DNA of 64,000 nucleotides from Myxococcales bacterium (GTDB lineage Bacteria; Myxococcota_A; Polyangia; Palsa-1104; JAEUJZ01), in contig JAEUKB010000027.1 in NCBI GenBank assembly GCA_016794365.1, positions 1 through 64,000 of the forward strand. Direction: 5' to 3'. The notes beneath the pieces are model-generated. The model made no database searches. It was given only the letters and a program-made list of their open reading frames with translations, and had not been told where the DNA came from. This document shows, one piece after another, positions 8,524-16,683 of this stretch. Made by a program: the position numbers and the translations under genes. Each line of letters begins with the position of its first letter. Position 1 is the first letter of the stretch.

Positions 8524-9273
8524 CTACTGCGGAGCCTGGGTGTTCGACTCCATCCAGTTCAGCACGTCCTGAAGCCGAACCTGAATGCCCGCGACATCCT
8601 GCGGCTTGCACAGATCGCGCGCCTCATACAGCTTGATCACCGCCCACGCCGGAAGCGGAACGAGCGGCACGCGAACCTGCTGCACACCACCCGGAGGCGC
8701 GGTCGCACCAGGCGTCACCGACCCACCGCCGCTCTGACTGACCGATACCGTCTCTTCAATCGGTCCCGGCGAGCCCACGGTGGTCATGGCGTCCAAAAGC
8801 TGCGCCATCATCGGGGTGTTGCCCGCATCATCGGCCACCGCGTTTAGGTTGCTGCGCACCTGCTTAAACAGGCTGACGCCCGCCTTCGAGTCCGCCAGCG
8901 GAACCTTGAGCGGCGACGCCTTGCGAATCAGCGAGATGGCCAGCCGTATCTGGTTGTCGTTGCCTGGCGCCACCGCGCCCTTGGCACCTTTGCGAGGCTG
9001 TCCCGCCCGAATGGCCGTGCGACCAAAGTTCTCGAACTGCTCTAGGAACACCGCGTACGCGCCTGCTTCACACTGCTGGGGGCGCGGACCCATCGCCGAG
9101 TCAACCTCTTGGTCTGCGGCAAGCTGCGTCGATGCCCTGCCAGTCGAGCCCGTGATGCGAGCAAAGCCAGCGGCATAGTGCGCTGCGCAGTTCTGGGCCT
9201 CTGCCGCAGCAGGAGCCAGCGATACACCGACGAGGGTTACAAGCGAAAAAATGGTTGCCTTCATGCAAAACAT
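8524..9273 (-). CDS. Secreted hypothetical protein
   Basis: A 249-residue protein with a standard Sec signal peptide (MKATIFSLVTLVGVSLAPAA, cleavage near AEA-QN). The first ATG (9273) has GGAG four bases upstream; a second ATG at 9264 would give a tighter signal peptide, so either is possible. The mature protein is Ala/Gln-rich and probably helical, with conserved-looking Cys at the start (NCAAHYAAG) and near the end (EARDLCKPQDV), plus a Gly/Pro/Ser-rich linker near residue 185. No family is recognised. It faces the 43-bp repeat array at its 3' end and is divergent from the histidine-kinase-like gene. Confidence 0.6.
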   Translation of the reverse strand: MFCMKATIFSLVTLVGVSLAPAAAEAQNCAAHYAAGFARITGSTGRASTQLAADQEVDSAMGPRPQQCEAGAYAVFLEQFENFGRTAIRAGQPRKGAKGAVAPGNDNQIRLAISLIRKASPLKVPLADSKAGVSLFKQVRSNLNAVADDAGNTPMMAQLLDAMTTVGSPGPIEETVSVSQSGGGSVTPGATAPPGGVQQVRVPLVPLPAWAVIKLYEARDLCKPQDVAGIQVRLQDVLNWMESNTQAPQ

Positions 9274-9291
9274 CTTACTCCAAGTGGCTGA

Positions 9292-10524
9292 GTGCGCTAC
9301 CGCCTCGCGCTCCTCGCTGCCGAAAATGTTACGGACAGCCGCCTAGAGGCTGTGCCACCCTGCCCGGCCATGTGGCTGCTCGCCGTTGGGATTGCCATCG
9401 CCATCATTGCCTGGCTGGCGGTCCTATTGTGGTCTGGCTGGGTCCGTCCGCTGCGGCGACTGCGCGATCAAGTGCTGGCGCTATCCCGAGGCGAGTGGAA
9501 CCGACTGCTGCTCAGCGAGCCACTGCCGGGAGAGCTATGGACCGTGCTGCTGCGGCTAGAAGGTCTGCGGCGGGCACTGCTCGACCGGCTGCGCTCCAGC
9601 ACCGAGCTAAACCTACAGCTAGAGGGGGAAGTCGCCCGTCGCAGCGCCGATCTGGCCCGGCGCAATGCCGAGCTAACCCATGCGCTGCACAAGCTTCAGC
9701 TGGCGCGGGAAGAGCTGGTTCGCAGCGAGCGCATGGCAGCCGTTGGCAGCGTGGTGGCCAGCTTGACCAGCGAGATCAACAACCCGATCGGCAGCATGGT
9801 GTCGCTGGTTGCGCCGCTCAAAGAAGCCCACGCGGAGCTGTCCCAGAGCCTGGCGACCCTTGGCGATCCCGACAGCGACCCAGTGGCCGAGCGACAGCGC
9901 GCACTCACGCTCCTGGACGAGCAGCGCGAGATGCTGGCCCTGCTTTTGCGCGGTGGTCGCCGAACCCGTGACGTGGTGCGCGCCATGCGGGGCTACGTCA
10001 GCACGGGCTCGCAGCAGCCCTCGGTGGTGGCCCTGTGGCCACTGCTAAGCGACCTGTATCACCTGTTTGCCGAGCGGCTGCGCCCGCGCGTGCTGTGCCT
10101 GCTGGGGGACGTACCCGTCGAAGCTGCGCTCCATCCGCCCGGCCCCGAGCTGCCCCCGGTCGAGGTCTTGATCTTGCGCAGTGAGCTGTCGATCCTGCTG
10201 TCGCGCTGGCTGCTGCGCACGCTGCCGCGCCTGGGCCCGGACCATCGCTCACGGCTGCGGATCGGACCCGGCCCAGCCAACGGCCCTTCGTCCCTGGTCA
10301 CGCTGTCCATGGAAGACGATGGCCCGCCGCTGGCGAGGGCCGAGCTACAGAGCTGGAACGAGCACATCGCCGCCGCCCAGCCCTCGTTTGCAGCCCAGGT
10401 CCACAGTCAGTCGGCAGACTGCCGAGCCGACGGCATGACCACCGAGCTGTGCCTCACCCTGCCCTGCGCGACCGCTGCCCGGTTGCTTGGGCCAGACCCC
10501 GCGCTACTTGGGCACGCGGAATAG
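9292..10524 (+). CDS. Membrane histidine-kinase-like protein lacking the phospho-accepting His
   Basis: A 410-residue protein: one membrane helix (about residues 27-46), a HAMP-like linker (RPLRRLRDQVLALSRGE), a coiled coil, then a HisKA-like motif MAAVGSVVASLTSEINNPIG. In active kinases of this type the sequence reads 'AHEINNP'; here the His position is Ser. The C-terminal region also lacks a recognisable N box and has DDGPPL where DxGxG is expected. It is probably a catalytically dead pseudo-kinase acting as a scaffold or sensor. The start could be GTG 9292 or ATG 9370; neither has a strong ribosome site. Its 3' end overlaps the convergent propeller gene by about 20 bp. No response regulator is adjacent. 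Confidence 0.7.
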   Translation: MRYRLALLAAENVTDSRLEAVPPCPAMWLLAVGIAIAIIAWLAVLLWSGWVRPLRRLRDQVLALSRGEWNRLLLSEPLPGELWTVLLRLEGLRRALLDRLRSSTELNLQLEGEVARRSADLARRNAELTHALHKLQLAREELVRSERMAAVGSVVASLTSEINNPIGSMVSLVAPLKEAHAELSQSLATLGDPDSDPVAERQRALTLLDEQREMLALLLRGGRRTRDVVRAMRGYVSTGSQQPSVVALWPLLSDLYHLFAERLRPRVLCLLGDVPVEAALHPPGPELPPVEVLILRSELSILLSRWLLRTLPRLGPDHRSRLRIGPGPANGPSSLVTLSMEDDGPPLARAELQSWNEHIAAAQPSFAAQVHSQSADCRADGMTTELCLTLPCATAARLLGPDPALLGHAE

Positions 10525-11532
10525 GCTGTTTACGTCGGTGAAGTAGACATCGCCGCCCGCCACCGCCAGATACCCTGTGCTGTAGCCTGCGCCATCGACC
10601 AGCTCTGGCGATCCAGAAGCCTTGGCGACCTTGACGAGCGCATCATCGTTGAGGCTCGCGGCGCGAAAGTAGTAGACGTGGGTATCCGACAAGGCCAGTC
10701 GTGCCGTTGGATTGGCCTGCGGCGCAATCGTTTCCGGGGAACCGCCACGCTTGGGCAGGCGGGCAATCGCGTACTTGCCCGTCGAGCCGATCTCTTGGAA
10801 GAAGTACAGGTGCGTGCTGTCGCCGGTCAGTCGATCGACATTGTGTGATGGAGACGCAGTCAGCAGGCACTCGGCCTTGCCTCCGGCTTTGGGAACGCGC
10901 CAGATCCCGCTGTTGCTACGGAAGTACGCCGCTTCCCCATCGACCACGACCTGATCGACACCGGCTTGCCCATCGACCAGCACTTCCGACGGTCCCCCAG
11001 CCTTGGGCACCCGCAAGAGCGCCCCGCCCGGTGCCTGCGTAAGGAACGTCGAAAAGTACACATGCGTGTCATCGAGCGCGAGATAGATGGGGCGAACGGC
11101 CTCGGCCACCACCACGGCGGGTCCACCGATCTTGCTCACGCGCAGCACGGCATTGCCCGACTCCGAGGAAAAGTAGACGTACTTGTCATCCAGGGCCAGC
11201 TCTCCGCTCAGGATCTGGGGAACCTTGACCAGCGTCTCGACTGCCCCGCTGGTGGCCCCAATCCGCAGCACCGCGTTGTCTGCTTTGGCAGAGCCACCCG
11301 TCACGACGTAGGCATAGTCGCCTTCAATCGCCACGCCTTTGGGATGATCGAGCGGGGATGCGAGCCGATGCGCCCGCGCCCAGCCAGCCTTGTCGCCGCT
11401 CGCCTTCCCTTGCGCCGAGCTGCCTGCATTGGCTGACGACGACTGCGTCGTGTCTTTGGAGCGCGCCCAGAGAAGTGAGCCCAGCCCAACTGCACCTACA
11501 GCAATCCCGATCCAGAGCTTGCGAACTGACAT
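10504..11532 (-). CDS. Membrane-anchored or secreted beta-propeller protein
   Basis: A 342-residue protein starting at ATG 11532, with GAGGAG five bases upstream (a TTG directly before it is ignored). An N-terminal hydrophobic segment (IGIAVGAVGLGSLLWA) is followed by a Ser/Gly-rich linker. Then come about six blade repeats of the form 'Y.Y(F/V)...NAVLRVSKIGGPAVVVA', 'VYFSTFLTQAPGGALLRVPKAGGPSEVLVDG', 'AYFRSNSGIWRVPKAGGKAE', 'LYFF...IARLPKRGGSPETIA'. The recurring VYF...LxRVPKxGG is a myxobacterial propeller pattern similar to DUF5050/YWTD blades. It probably binds protein or sugar outside the cytoplasm; no enzymatic residues stand out. Confidence 0.75.
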   Translation of the reverse strand: MSVRKLWIGIAVGAVGLGSLLWARSKDTTQSSSANAGSSAQGKASGDKAGWARAHRLASPLDHPKGVAIEGDYAYVVTGGSAKADNAVLRIGATSGAVETLVKVPQILSGELALDDKYVYFSSESGNAVLRVSKIGGPAVVVAEAVRPIYLALDDTHVYFSTFLTQAPGGALLRVPKAGGPSEVLVDGQAGVDQVVVDGEAAYFRSNSGIWRVPKAGGKAECLLTASPSHNVDRLTGDSTHLYFFQEIGSTGKYAIARLPKRGGSPETIAPQANPTARLALSDTHVYYFRAASLNDDALVKVAKASGSPELVDGAGYSTGYLAVAGGDVYFTDVNSLFRVPK

Positions 11533-11672
11533 CAATACTCCTCGTCTCAGTCTACATGAGTCTCCCGAGCGAATCGGGACAACGACTTTGAAATGTAGCC
11601 GAAAACCTATGGGAGACGAATTGACGAACCCATTGCCAACACTTCTTCGGACTGTGTCATTTGGAGGTCCCC

Positions 11673-12620
11673 GTGTCTGAATACGAAGCTACGCCATATG
11701 ATGGCCATCATACGCAGGGCGACTCTGCGAACTCGTGGCGAACCAACCCGGTCGAGCGCTTTGTCGGATACGGAAACTGGGCCGGTCCAGGCAACCGGAT
11801 GGATCACCAGGAAGGGGACTACATCCGCCAGCAGCGTGAGCGCGACCCGAGCTACGACCCGTACACCGATCCGCACATGCTAAGCAACCCGCGCTACCAG
11901 GCGGTGGACCCGATGGACGCGGCGGCCTTTGAGCACGACCACGGGTACTACAAGCACCTGGGTGCCGATGCTGGCACGATGGACATGTTTAGCTGGCAGG
12001 GTCTCCAGGCGACGCGGGAAGACGATCGCCGACTGGTCGGTGCCACCCGCGCCGAGATGGCAGCCAACGGCGGTCGCTATTCAGATGATGCGCAGGGCTT
12101 TGCCAAGGGTCTTCAGGGCTTCTTCGGTGCCCGCGTCATGGGCCAGGATGCGGTGGACTGGGCTGGCAACAAGGCCGGGGAAGCGGGCCAAGGGATCTCG
12201 AACTTCGTAGGCGGTGCCCGCAACTGGAACTCGGTCGGGGACGCGGCACGCGGCATCGGTCAGGGCGTCAGCAGCGCGGGCAGCTGGCTGGCCAACACGG
12301 GCCGCGAGGCGTGGCAGGGTGTATCGGGCGCAGCGAGCAACATCAGCAACCTGGGCTGGCAGGGTGCGCTCGGTGCCATCGGTGGCTTTGCCAACGTCGG
12401 AGCAGCGGGTGCGGTTCACGCAGCGGGTCGGGCCTGGGATGGAGCAAAGTCGCTGGGCAGCGCGGCGGTAAACGGTGTCTCCAATGCGGCCGGTGCCGCC
12501 GGACGGGCCATCTCGAACGGAGCATCCGCAGTCGGCGGCGCTGTCGCAAATGGCGCACGAGCCGCAGGAAGTGCCGTCGCCGGTGGCGCACGCCGCGTCT
12601 GGAACTGGCTGACCGGCTGA
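11673..12620 (+). CDS. Phospholipase A2-like domain protein with Gly/Ala-rich amphipathic tail
   Basis: A 315-residue protein starting at GTG 11673; GGAGG lies five bases upstream, which rules out the TTG at 11661. Residues about 25-75 carry a PLA2-like signature: GYGNWAGPGN (calcium-loop-like), then VDPMDAAAFEHDHGYY with the catalytic His-Asp pair, then REDDRRLVGA. This arrangement is closest to the compact PLA2 of parvoviral VP1 (Pfam 'Phospholipase A2-like domain'), without the disulphide Cys of venom enzymes. About 170 residues follow made of Gly, Ala, Ser and Asn with regularly spaced Trp, resembling repeated amphipathic or membrane-active helices. No signal peptide is seen, so export would need a specialised route. 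It stands alone on the plus strand. The domain call is good; the role as lipase effector or toxin is inferred. Confidence 0.65.
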   Translation: MSEYEATPYDGHHTQGDSANSWRTNPVERFVGYGNWAGPGNRMDHQEGDYIRQQRERDPSYDPYTDPHMLSNPRYQAVDPMDAAAFEHDHGYYKHLGADAGTMDMFSWQGLQATREDDRRLVGATRAEMAANGGRYSDDAQGFAKGLQGFFGARVMGQDAVDWAGNKAGEAGQGISNFVGGARNWNSVGDAARGIGQGVSSAGSWLANTGREAWQGVSGAASNISNLGWQGALGAIGGFANVGAAGAVHAAGRAWDGAKSLGSAAVNGVSNAAGAAGRAISNGASAVGGAVANGARAAGSAVAGGARRVWNWLTG

Positions 12621-12649
12621 TAGACCCCTTAGCGAGCCCCGACGATCGG

Positions 12650-13498
12650 CTACGGCATCATCGGCGTGGGTGCGCCCAGCTCGCGCAGCGTCTCGACCAC
12701 CACCCGGGCCGTTGGACGGGCGGTAGGCTGCTCCGATAGACAGCCGTCGATGAGCGCGCACAGCCGGGCATCCAGCTCCGAGCGCGAGGTCGAGAGCTTG
12801 GCAATCCGCATCGGCTGCTTCTGGGCGTAGGAAAAGATCGGCGGCTGAAGCGAAGGCAGCACGCTCGTTAGCAGCTCAAACGCAATCACTCCAAAGCTAA
12901 ACAGGTCCGACGACAGCTGCGCCAGGTGTGAGCCCGAGTGCCACAGCTCTGGAGCCATGTACATCGGGGTACCAATCAAGATGCCAGACTGGGTCACTTG
13001 CTCTTGGACCCCAGACGCCGTCCCATCGGGAGAGGCCGCCAGTGAGTCGGGCACCGAGACCCGACGGGCCCCACCAGCCTGCGCAGGCTCCGCTCGCTTG
13101 GTAATCGCCACGGGGGTCAGGCGCGCTTGGGCCACCGCTGGATCGGCACGCAGCGTCAAGCTGGCATCCCCTGCGGCTGGCTGGCCACTGCTGAGGAGCA
13201 CACCCGGCAGCGGAGGCTCGTGTGCCACCGGAATGTCCGCCGTGTCCGCATCGCCCACCAGCGCGTCCCACTCCGCCTCGGGGTCTTCTCGGTCAAACCA
13301 GTCGGCTCCCGGTACGGGCATCTCGATGCTTTCTTCCAGCGGATCGACCGTACCTTGCTGCTGCGCCGACGCGCGCTGAAGCTGTGCCGTCTGGACCTTC
13401 GACACAAGGAGCGACACCCCAAAGTCAGCCAGCTTCACAAATGGCAGCGGTGACTCTGCCCCACCTGCCAAAAGTACGTTGTCTGGCTTGAGGTCCAT
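12650..13498 (-). pseudogene. C-terminal half of a Ser/Thr protein kinase, broken at the catalytic loop
   Basis: Reads as the C-lobe of a Hanks-type kinase starting in the middle of the catalytic loop: M-DLKPDNVLL, then KLADFGVS (DFG). After a roughly 145-residue Ala/Pro/Asp-rich insertion come GTPMYMAPELW and the rest of the C-lobe (SSDLFSFGVIAFELLT, CLSEQPTARPTA). The N-lobe (Gly loop, VAIK Lys) and the His-Arg of HRD are missing, and the sequence upstream of 13496 has no kinase similarity. The missing half is found intact 3.3 kb upstream on the same strand (16684-19185), which ends at ...IVHRD. The two would join in frame. On its own this fragment cannot be an active kinase. The small ATG at 13498 is probably fortuitous. 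Confidence 0.85.
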
Positions 13499-13695
13499 CA
13501 ACCGTTTTCGTGACGCTGCGTCTGGGGGCTGTAACCGACAGCTCTCGCAGCGGCCATCTGGTCTTCTCCCTAGGCGAAACGAGTGAGGGCGCGGTCTGTC
13601 TGTTGCATACAGCGTGAGGCAAGGAGCCGCACGGACCAAGACCTACCGGAACGCCGCTCGCCCTACTGAACAAGGCCGTCCGCGCAGCCGAGCGA

Positions 13696-14127
13696 TCAGA
13701 ATCCGGTCACGGCCCGGCGCGAGGAGGAACCGGCCAGCGGACGCTGCGCATCTAGCCACCTGCGGGCTTCGGTCTCGGTGGCGCACTGTCGCCAGACCAG
13801 CTTGCGCTGGCTGAGCAGGTTGACCGCCCCGAACAACAGGGCGTTGAGGCCCCGAATCATGACGCTGACGTGAAAGAAGGAGATGGCCTGTGGTCGATAG
13901 GTGGTGCAGAACTCGGCCAGACGCCTTCGTAGCTCGGGAGAGATCGGTCCGGCTTTGTCTAGATCACCCAGCACGTAGTAGTGCGGATGGTGCGCAAGGA
14001 TGCCGATCGCCGTCTCTGCGATCCAGTCCACGATCGCCGAGGTCATGGGGCCACCGGCACGCAGACAGATGACATCGTCTTCTGCCCACAGCCGGAAGCT
14101 GTCGATGACTACCTCTTTGCTTTTCAC
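13696..14127 (-). CDS. Small cytosolic protein, possible STAS/SpoIIAA-like fold
   Basis: About 143 residues from a GTG at 14127 (MKSKEVVIDSFRLW). The same frame extends to a TTG at 14241, but that adds 38 residues with no fold-like character. The sequence alternates strands and helices: DDVICLRAGG, AIVDWIAETAIGILAHHPHYYVLGDLDKAG, LRRRLAEFC, AISFFHVSVMIRGLNALLFGAVNLL, and ends with 'TETEARRWLDAQR'. This layout (short strand, acidic 'DLDKAG' loop, final 'EA..WL') is typical of SpoIIAA/STAS-like single-domain proteins found in myxobacteria. I infer the fold only. It is the last gene of the block that separates the two kinase halves. Confidence 0.5.
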   Translation of the reverse strand: MKSKEVVIDSFRLWAEDDVICLRAGGPMTSAIVDWIAETAIGILAHHPHYYVLGDLDKAGPISPELRRRLAEFCTTYRPQAISFFHVSVMIRGLNALLFGAVNLLSQRKLVWRQCATETEARRWLDAQRPLAGSSSRRAVTGF

Positions 14128-14385
14128 GCCACGATGAATATAGCCCGCATGGGGTGTGGGCACAGAGCCAAACCAGCACGGCGCTACTGGCTCTGCATCG
14201 TTTTCCAAATGCCCGACATCGAGGGTGAGCAGCGGAAACAAGCAGGCAACTGGCTCCTTGCGCAGCCGAGGATGCGCTGTATGACGACCGAGTCAGAGCA
14301 GACGGATGGCCGTGTGCAGGGAAAGCGAACAGACAGACAGGAGCACAAGTGAGTCGCTGTATAGCGAAGGACTGCTCGGGAGGGC

Positions 14386-14814
14386 TCAGAAGCTTGGACT
14401 TTCAGAACCGAGGCACTGCTTGTCGAGCAACAGGGAGATGTTCACGTTGTGGCTGGGAAATCCCACGACTCGGACCAGACCAGCAGGCTCGGCAGGTTTG
14501 CCCACCGCACACAGGACGCCATCGCCATCGGTATCCAGCCAGCCATAGACCACCAGGCCTTCCCCTTTCTGCTGCGGATACAGCACGGTCTCATCGAGTG
14601 AATAGGGGGACTGCATCAACGGAAGCACGCGACCATCGAACTGGCCCAGCGGGTGCGCCAGCGGTCCTTCGCCAAATGAGGTCGCGTGATGAAACTCCAG
14701 GTGGAGCGTCCCGGTTGCCATCGCTGTCACCGTGCCTCGGACCCGCGTTTCATACAGCACAATGTCGTCGTTTACGCAGCCGCACAAGGCCAGCGCAAGG
14801 AGTGCTCGCTTCAT
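14386..14814 (-). CDS. Small lipoprotein of the amidohydrolase/OMP operon
   Basis: A 142-residue protein. ATG 14814 has GGAGG six bases upstream and overlaps the preceding gene's stop (ATGA). MKRALLALALCGC is a short signal peptide with a lipobox (Cys 13). The mature part reads as a beta-rich single domain (VLYETRVRGTVTAMATGTLHLEFHHA, GEGLVVYGWLDTDGDGVLC), including a DTDGDGV calcium-loop-like segment. No family is recognised. The translational coupling says it works with the outer-membrane barrel-like protein and the amidohydrolase-like lipoprotein encoded just upstream. Confidence 0.7.
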   Translation of the reverse strand: MKRALLALALCGCVNDDIVLYETRVRGTVTAMATGTLHLEFHHATSFGEGPLAHPLGQFDGRVLPLMQSPYSLDETVLYPQQKGEGLVVYGWLDTDGDGVLCAVGKPAEPAGLVRVVGFPSHNVNISLLLDKQCLGSESPSF

Positions 14815-15500
14815 CGACCACCTCCGAAGTGGAAGCCCAGATGGACGCCGGGAATGGCAACGCTCGCAGGCGCATCCACCCAGCCATAGTCCGCCGCGAC
14901 ATCCAGACCGATCCGCTGGCTGATGCGGATTCCCAAGCCCACAGAGCCCCACGGGGTCCACTCATGACGAACCGACCACTGCGTCTCGGTGCCTGCTTCC
15001 CTGATGATCTGGGTCCGACTGGGCAGCAGCGCGTGACGAGTCCCCAGCACCAGATAAGGCACCGCCCAGCGGACCGGGAACGCCAGTCGCAGCCGCAGCT
15101 CGCCGCTTGGACCGCGCCTGGACAGCTCGGACTCTTGCAGCATCCAGCCCAGCAGGACTTCTCCTGACAGCCGAACATGCGGTCGATCGACCCAGGCCAA
15201 GGACAGCCCGGCAGAGAAGGCAAAGCGTCGCCCCAGCGCAGACTCAACCTCAAGGAGTGGTGCCAAGCGATGGCCCACCCCGAGCAGTGCGCGCAGCGAA
15301 AACCAGGGATATCCGGCCTGCACCGAGACACCCCACGCACCCTTAGCGGGACCGCCCGCGAGCTGATCGAGCACCACCGGATCGGTACGAAGCGGCAGGA
15401 TCTCGACCTGCGGAGTCGGCGCGGGAGGCTCAGGCGGCGGGACAGGCTCCAGGGCTGCCTGTAACGCAAAGACAGCAGCGGTCATCATGGCTGGACTCAT
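14811..15500 (-). CDS. Outer-membrane beta-barrel-like protein
   Basis: A 229-residue protein with an N-terminal hydrophobic signal-like stretch, a Pro-rich linker (EPVPPPEPPAPTP) and then repeated amphipathic strands with alternating aromatics, e.g. WGVSVQAGYPWFSLRALLGVG, AFSAGLSLAWVD, VRLSGEVLLGWML, GLDVAADYGW. The final residues VHLGFHFGGGR are a barrel-like closing strand. Start and stop both overlap neighbours by ATGA, so the three genes are translationally coupled. It could be a small porin-like or OmpA-barrel-like protein. No specific family is recognised. Confidence 0.65.
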   Translation of the reverse strand: MSPAMMTAAVFALQAALEPVPPPEPPAPTPQVEILPLRTDPVVLDQLAGGPAKGAWGVSVQAGYPWFSLRALLGVGHRLAPLLEVESALGRRFAFSAGLSLAWVDRPHVRLSGEVLLGWMLQESELSRRGPSGELRLRLAFPVRWAVPYLVLGTRHALLPSRTQIIREAGTETQWSVRHEWTPWGSVGLGIRISQRIGLDVAADYGWVDAPASVAIPGVHLGFHFGGGR

Positions 15501-16585
15501 TTCGCGGGAGCGACGCGAAACACGCGCGCAAAGTTGAGAGAAAACACGGCCTGCGCTTCATCGGCGGTATAGCCGCTCGCCTTCATCGCCGTCACCGTGC
15601 GGCTCAAGTAGTCTTTCACAAAGCCGGGACTCTGCGGACCGTCGCTGCCGTAGATGATGCGGTCCACCAGACCGGCGTCCCGCAGCTTCTGCATCGTCAC
15701 TTTCAGGTTTTCGCCGGTCGGGTCCGATCCCTTCGATCCCAGAGCGCTCGGCTCCAGGTAGACGTTCGGATAGGTCTTGGCGAGACGGATGCACGCATCG
15801 AGCGAACCAACCTGCTGGTCGGTGAAGTTATAGCCCAGGTGTCCGAGGATAAAGATCGCGCCCGGATAGGCCTTTATTGCGGGCTCTAGGTACGTCGGAT
15901 CGGTGTAGGGCGCTTCGCTGGAGGTGCCCGGAAACGGACTGGACCCAGTGTGCAGATAGACCGGCTTCTTGAGGTCTGACGACACCTGATAGATGCCAAA
16001 GTACGTCGGGTCGTCCATTCGGAAGTGCTGGTGCGCATGCGCCAGCTTGATGCCAATCATTGAAGGATTCGCCAGCGCAGTACGCAGTCGCTGTAGCTCT
16101 GCGTCCTTGTCGGTACGGAAGTTGTCGATGCGCAGACTCGCCAGACCGAACAGCCGATCCGGGGCGGTGGCGGTGTCAGCGATGACGCGCTCATTGGTGG
16201 CAATCCCGACCGTGCGCGGCGCGTAGACCGCGAACAAGACCGCTTGCGAAACGCGCGCCTTGTCTAGCTCGGACAAGATTCCTTCTGCCGACAAGATGCC
16301 TTCTGCCGTGGTCTTGGGATTGAGGCTGAGGGGAAACGGAAAGCGACTGCCGATGAACTTGCGCGTGTCTTCCGGGATGCCGTCCCACTCTCCGGGGTGA
16401 AGGTGCATATCGACGACCAGAACCCTCCTACCGTCGTAGTCAATGCCCTTTGCGGTGTCGCAGCCAGACTGACTCAGCGAAAGCCCGGTGCCACAGACCC
16501 AAGCGAGCCAGAGCGCCTTCGAGATCGTCCTCCACTTGGAGCGTTGTCGATTGAAGCCGTCACAAACCCACGTAGAGACCTTCAT
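15497..16585 (-). CDS. Amidohydrolase-related (TIM-barrel) lipoprotein
   Basis: A 362-residue protein. A long N-region and hydrophobic helix end in LSLSQSGC, a lipobox (Cys at about residue 42). The mature part is an amidohydrolase_2-type metal-dependent hydrolase: DMHLHPGEW (first metal-binding HxH), IGIKLAHAHQHFR, PVYLHTGSS, FILGHLGYN and YGSDGPQSPG (late Asp). These are the ordered metal ligands of the family, so it is probably active on an unknown substrate in the periplasm or at the outer membrane. Around residue 95 an 18-bp near-perfect duplication gives ILSAEGILSE. It heads a three-gene coupled operon and lies inside the block that interrupts the sensor kinase gene. Confidence 0.75.
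   Translation of the reverse strand: MKVSTWVCDGFNRQRSKWRTISKALWLAWVCGTGLSLSQSGCDTAKGIDYDGRRVLVVDMHLHPGEWDGIPEDTRKFIGSRFPFPLSLNPKTTAEGILSAEGILSELDKARVSQAVLFAVYAPRTVGIATNERVIADTATAPDRLFGLASLRIDNFRTDKDAELQRLRTALANPSMIGIKLAHAHQHFRMDDPTYFGIYQVSSDLKKPVYLHTGSSPFPGTSSEAPYTDPTYLEPAIKAYPGAIFILGHLGYNFTDQQVGSLDACIRLAKTYPNVYLEPSALGSKGSDPTGENLKVTMQKLRDAGLVDRIIYGSDGPQSPGFVKDYLSRTVTAMKASGYTADEAQAVFSLNFARVFRVAPAK
16273..16308. repeat. 18-bp direct duplication inside the amidohydrolase gene
   Basis: Two adjacent 18-bp copies (16273-16290 and 16291-16308) differ at one base (ACAAGATTCC versus ACAAGATGCC) and add six residues in frame. This looks like a recent slippage or tandem duplication event. Confidence 0.8.
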
Positions 16586-16683
16586 GGCCGCACATCTAAC
16601 ACAGTGCGCGTAGCGATCTCGCTGATTGTTCAGTGAGACAAGCTAGGGACAGCCAGGAAGAGCTGCGAGCGACCTCCGCTGTG

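Noticed and set aside
8010..8636. Open frame of about 208 codons on the plus strand crossing the 43-bp repeat array
   Set aside because: It overlaps the end of the CysZ-like gene in another frame and the start of the opposite secreted-protein gene; the repeat period is not a multiple of three and the peptide has no domain. It is an artefact of composition.
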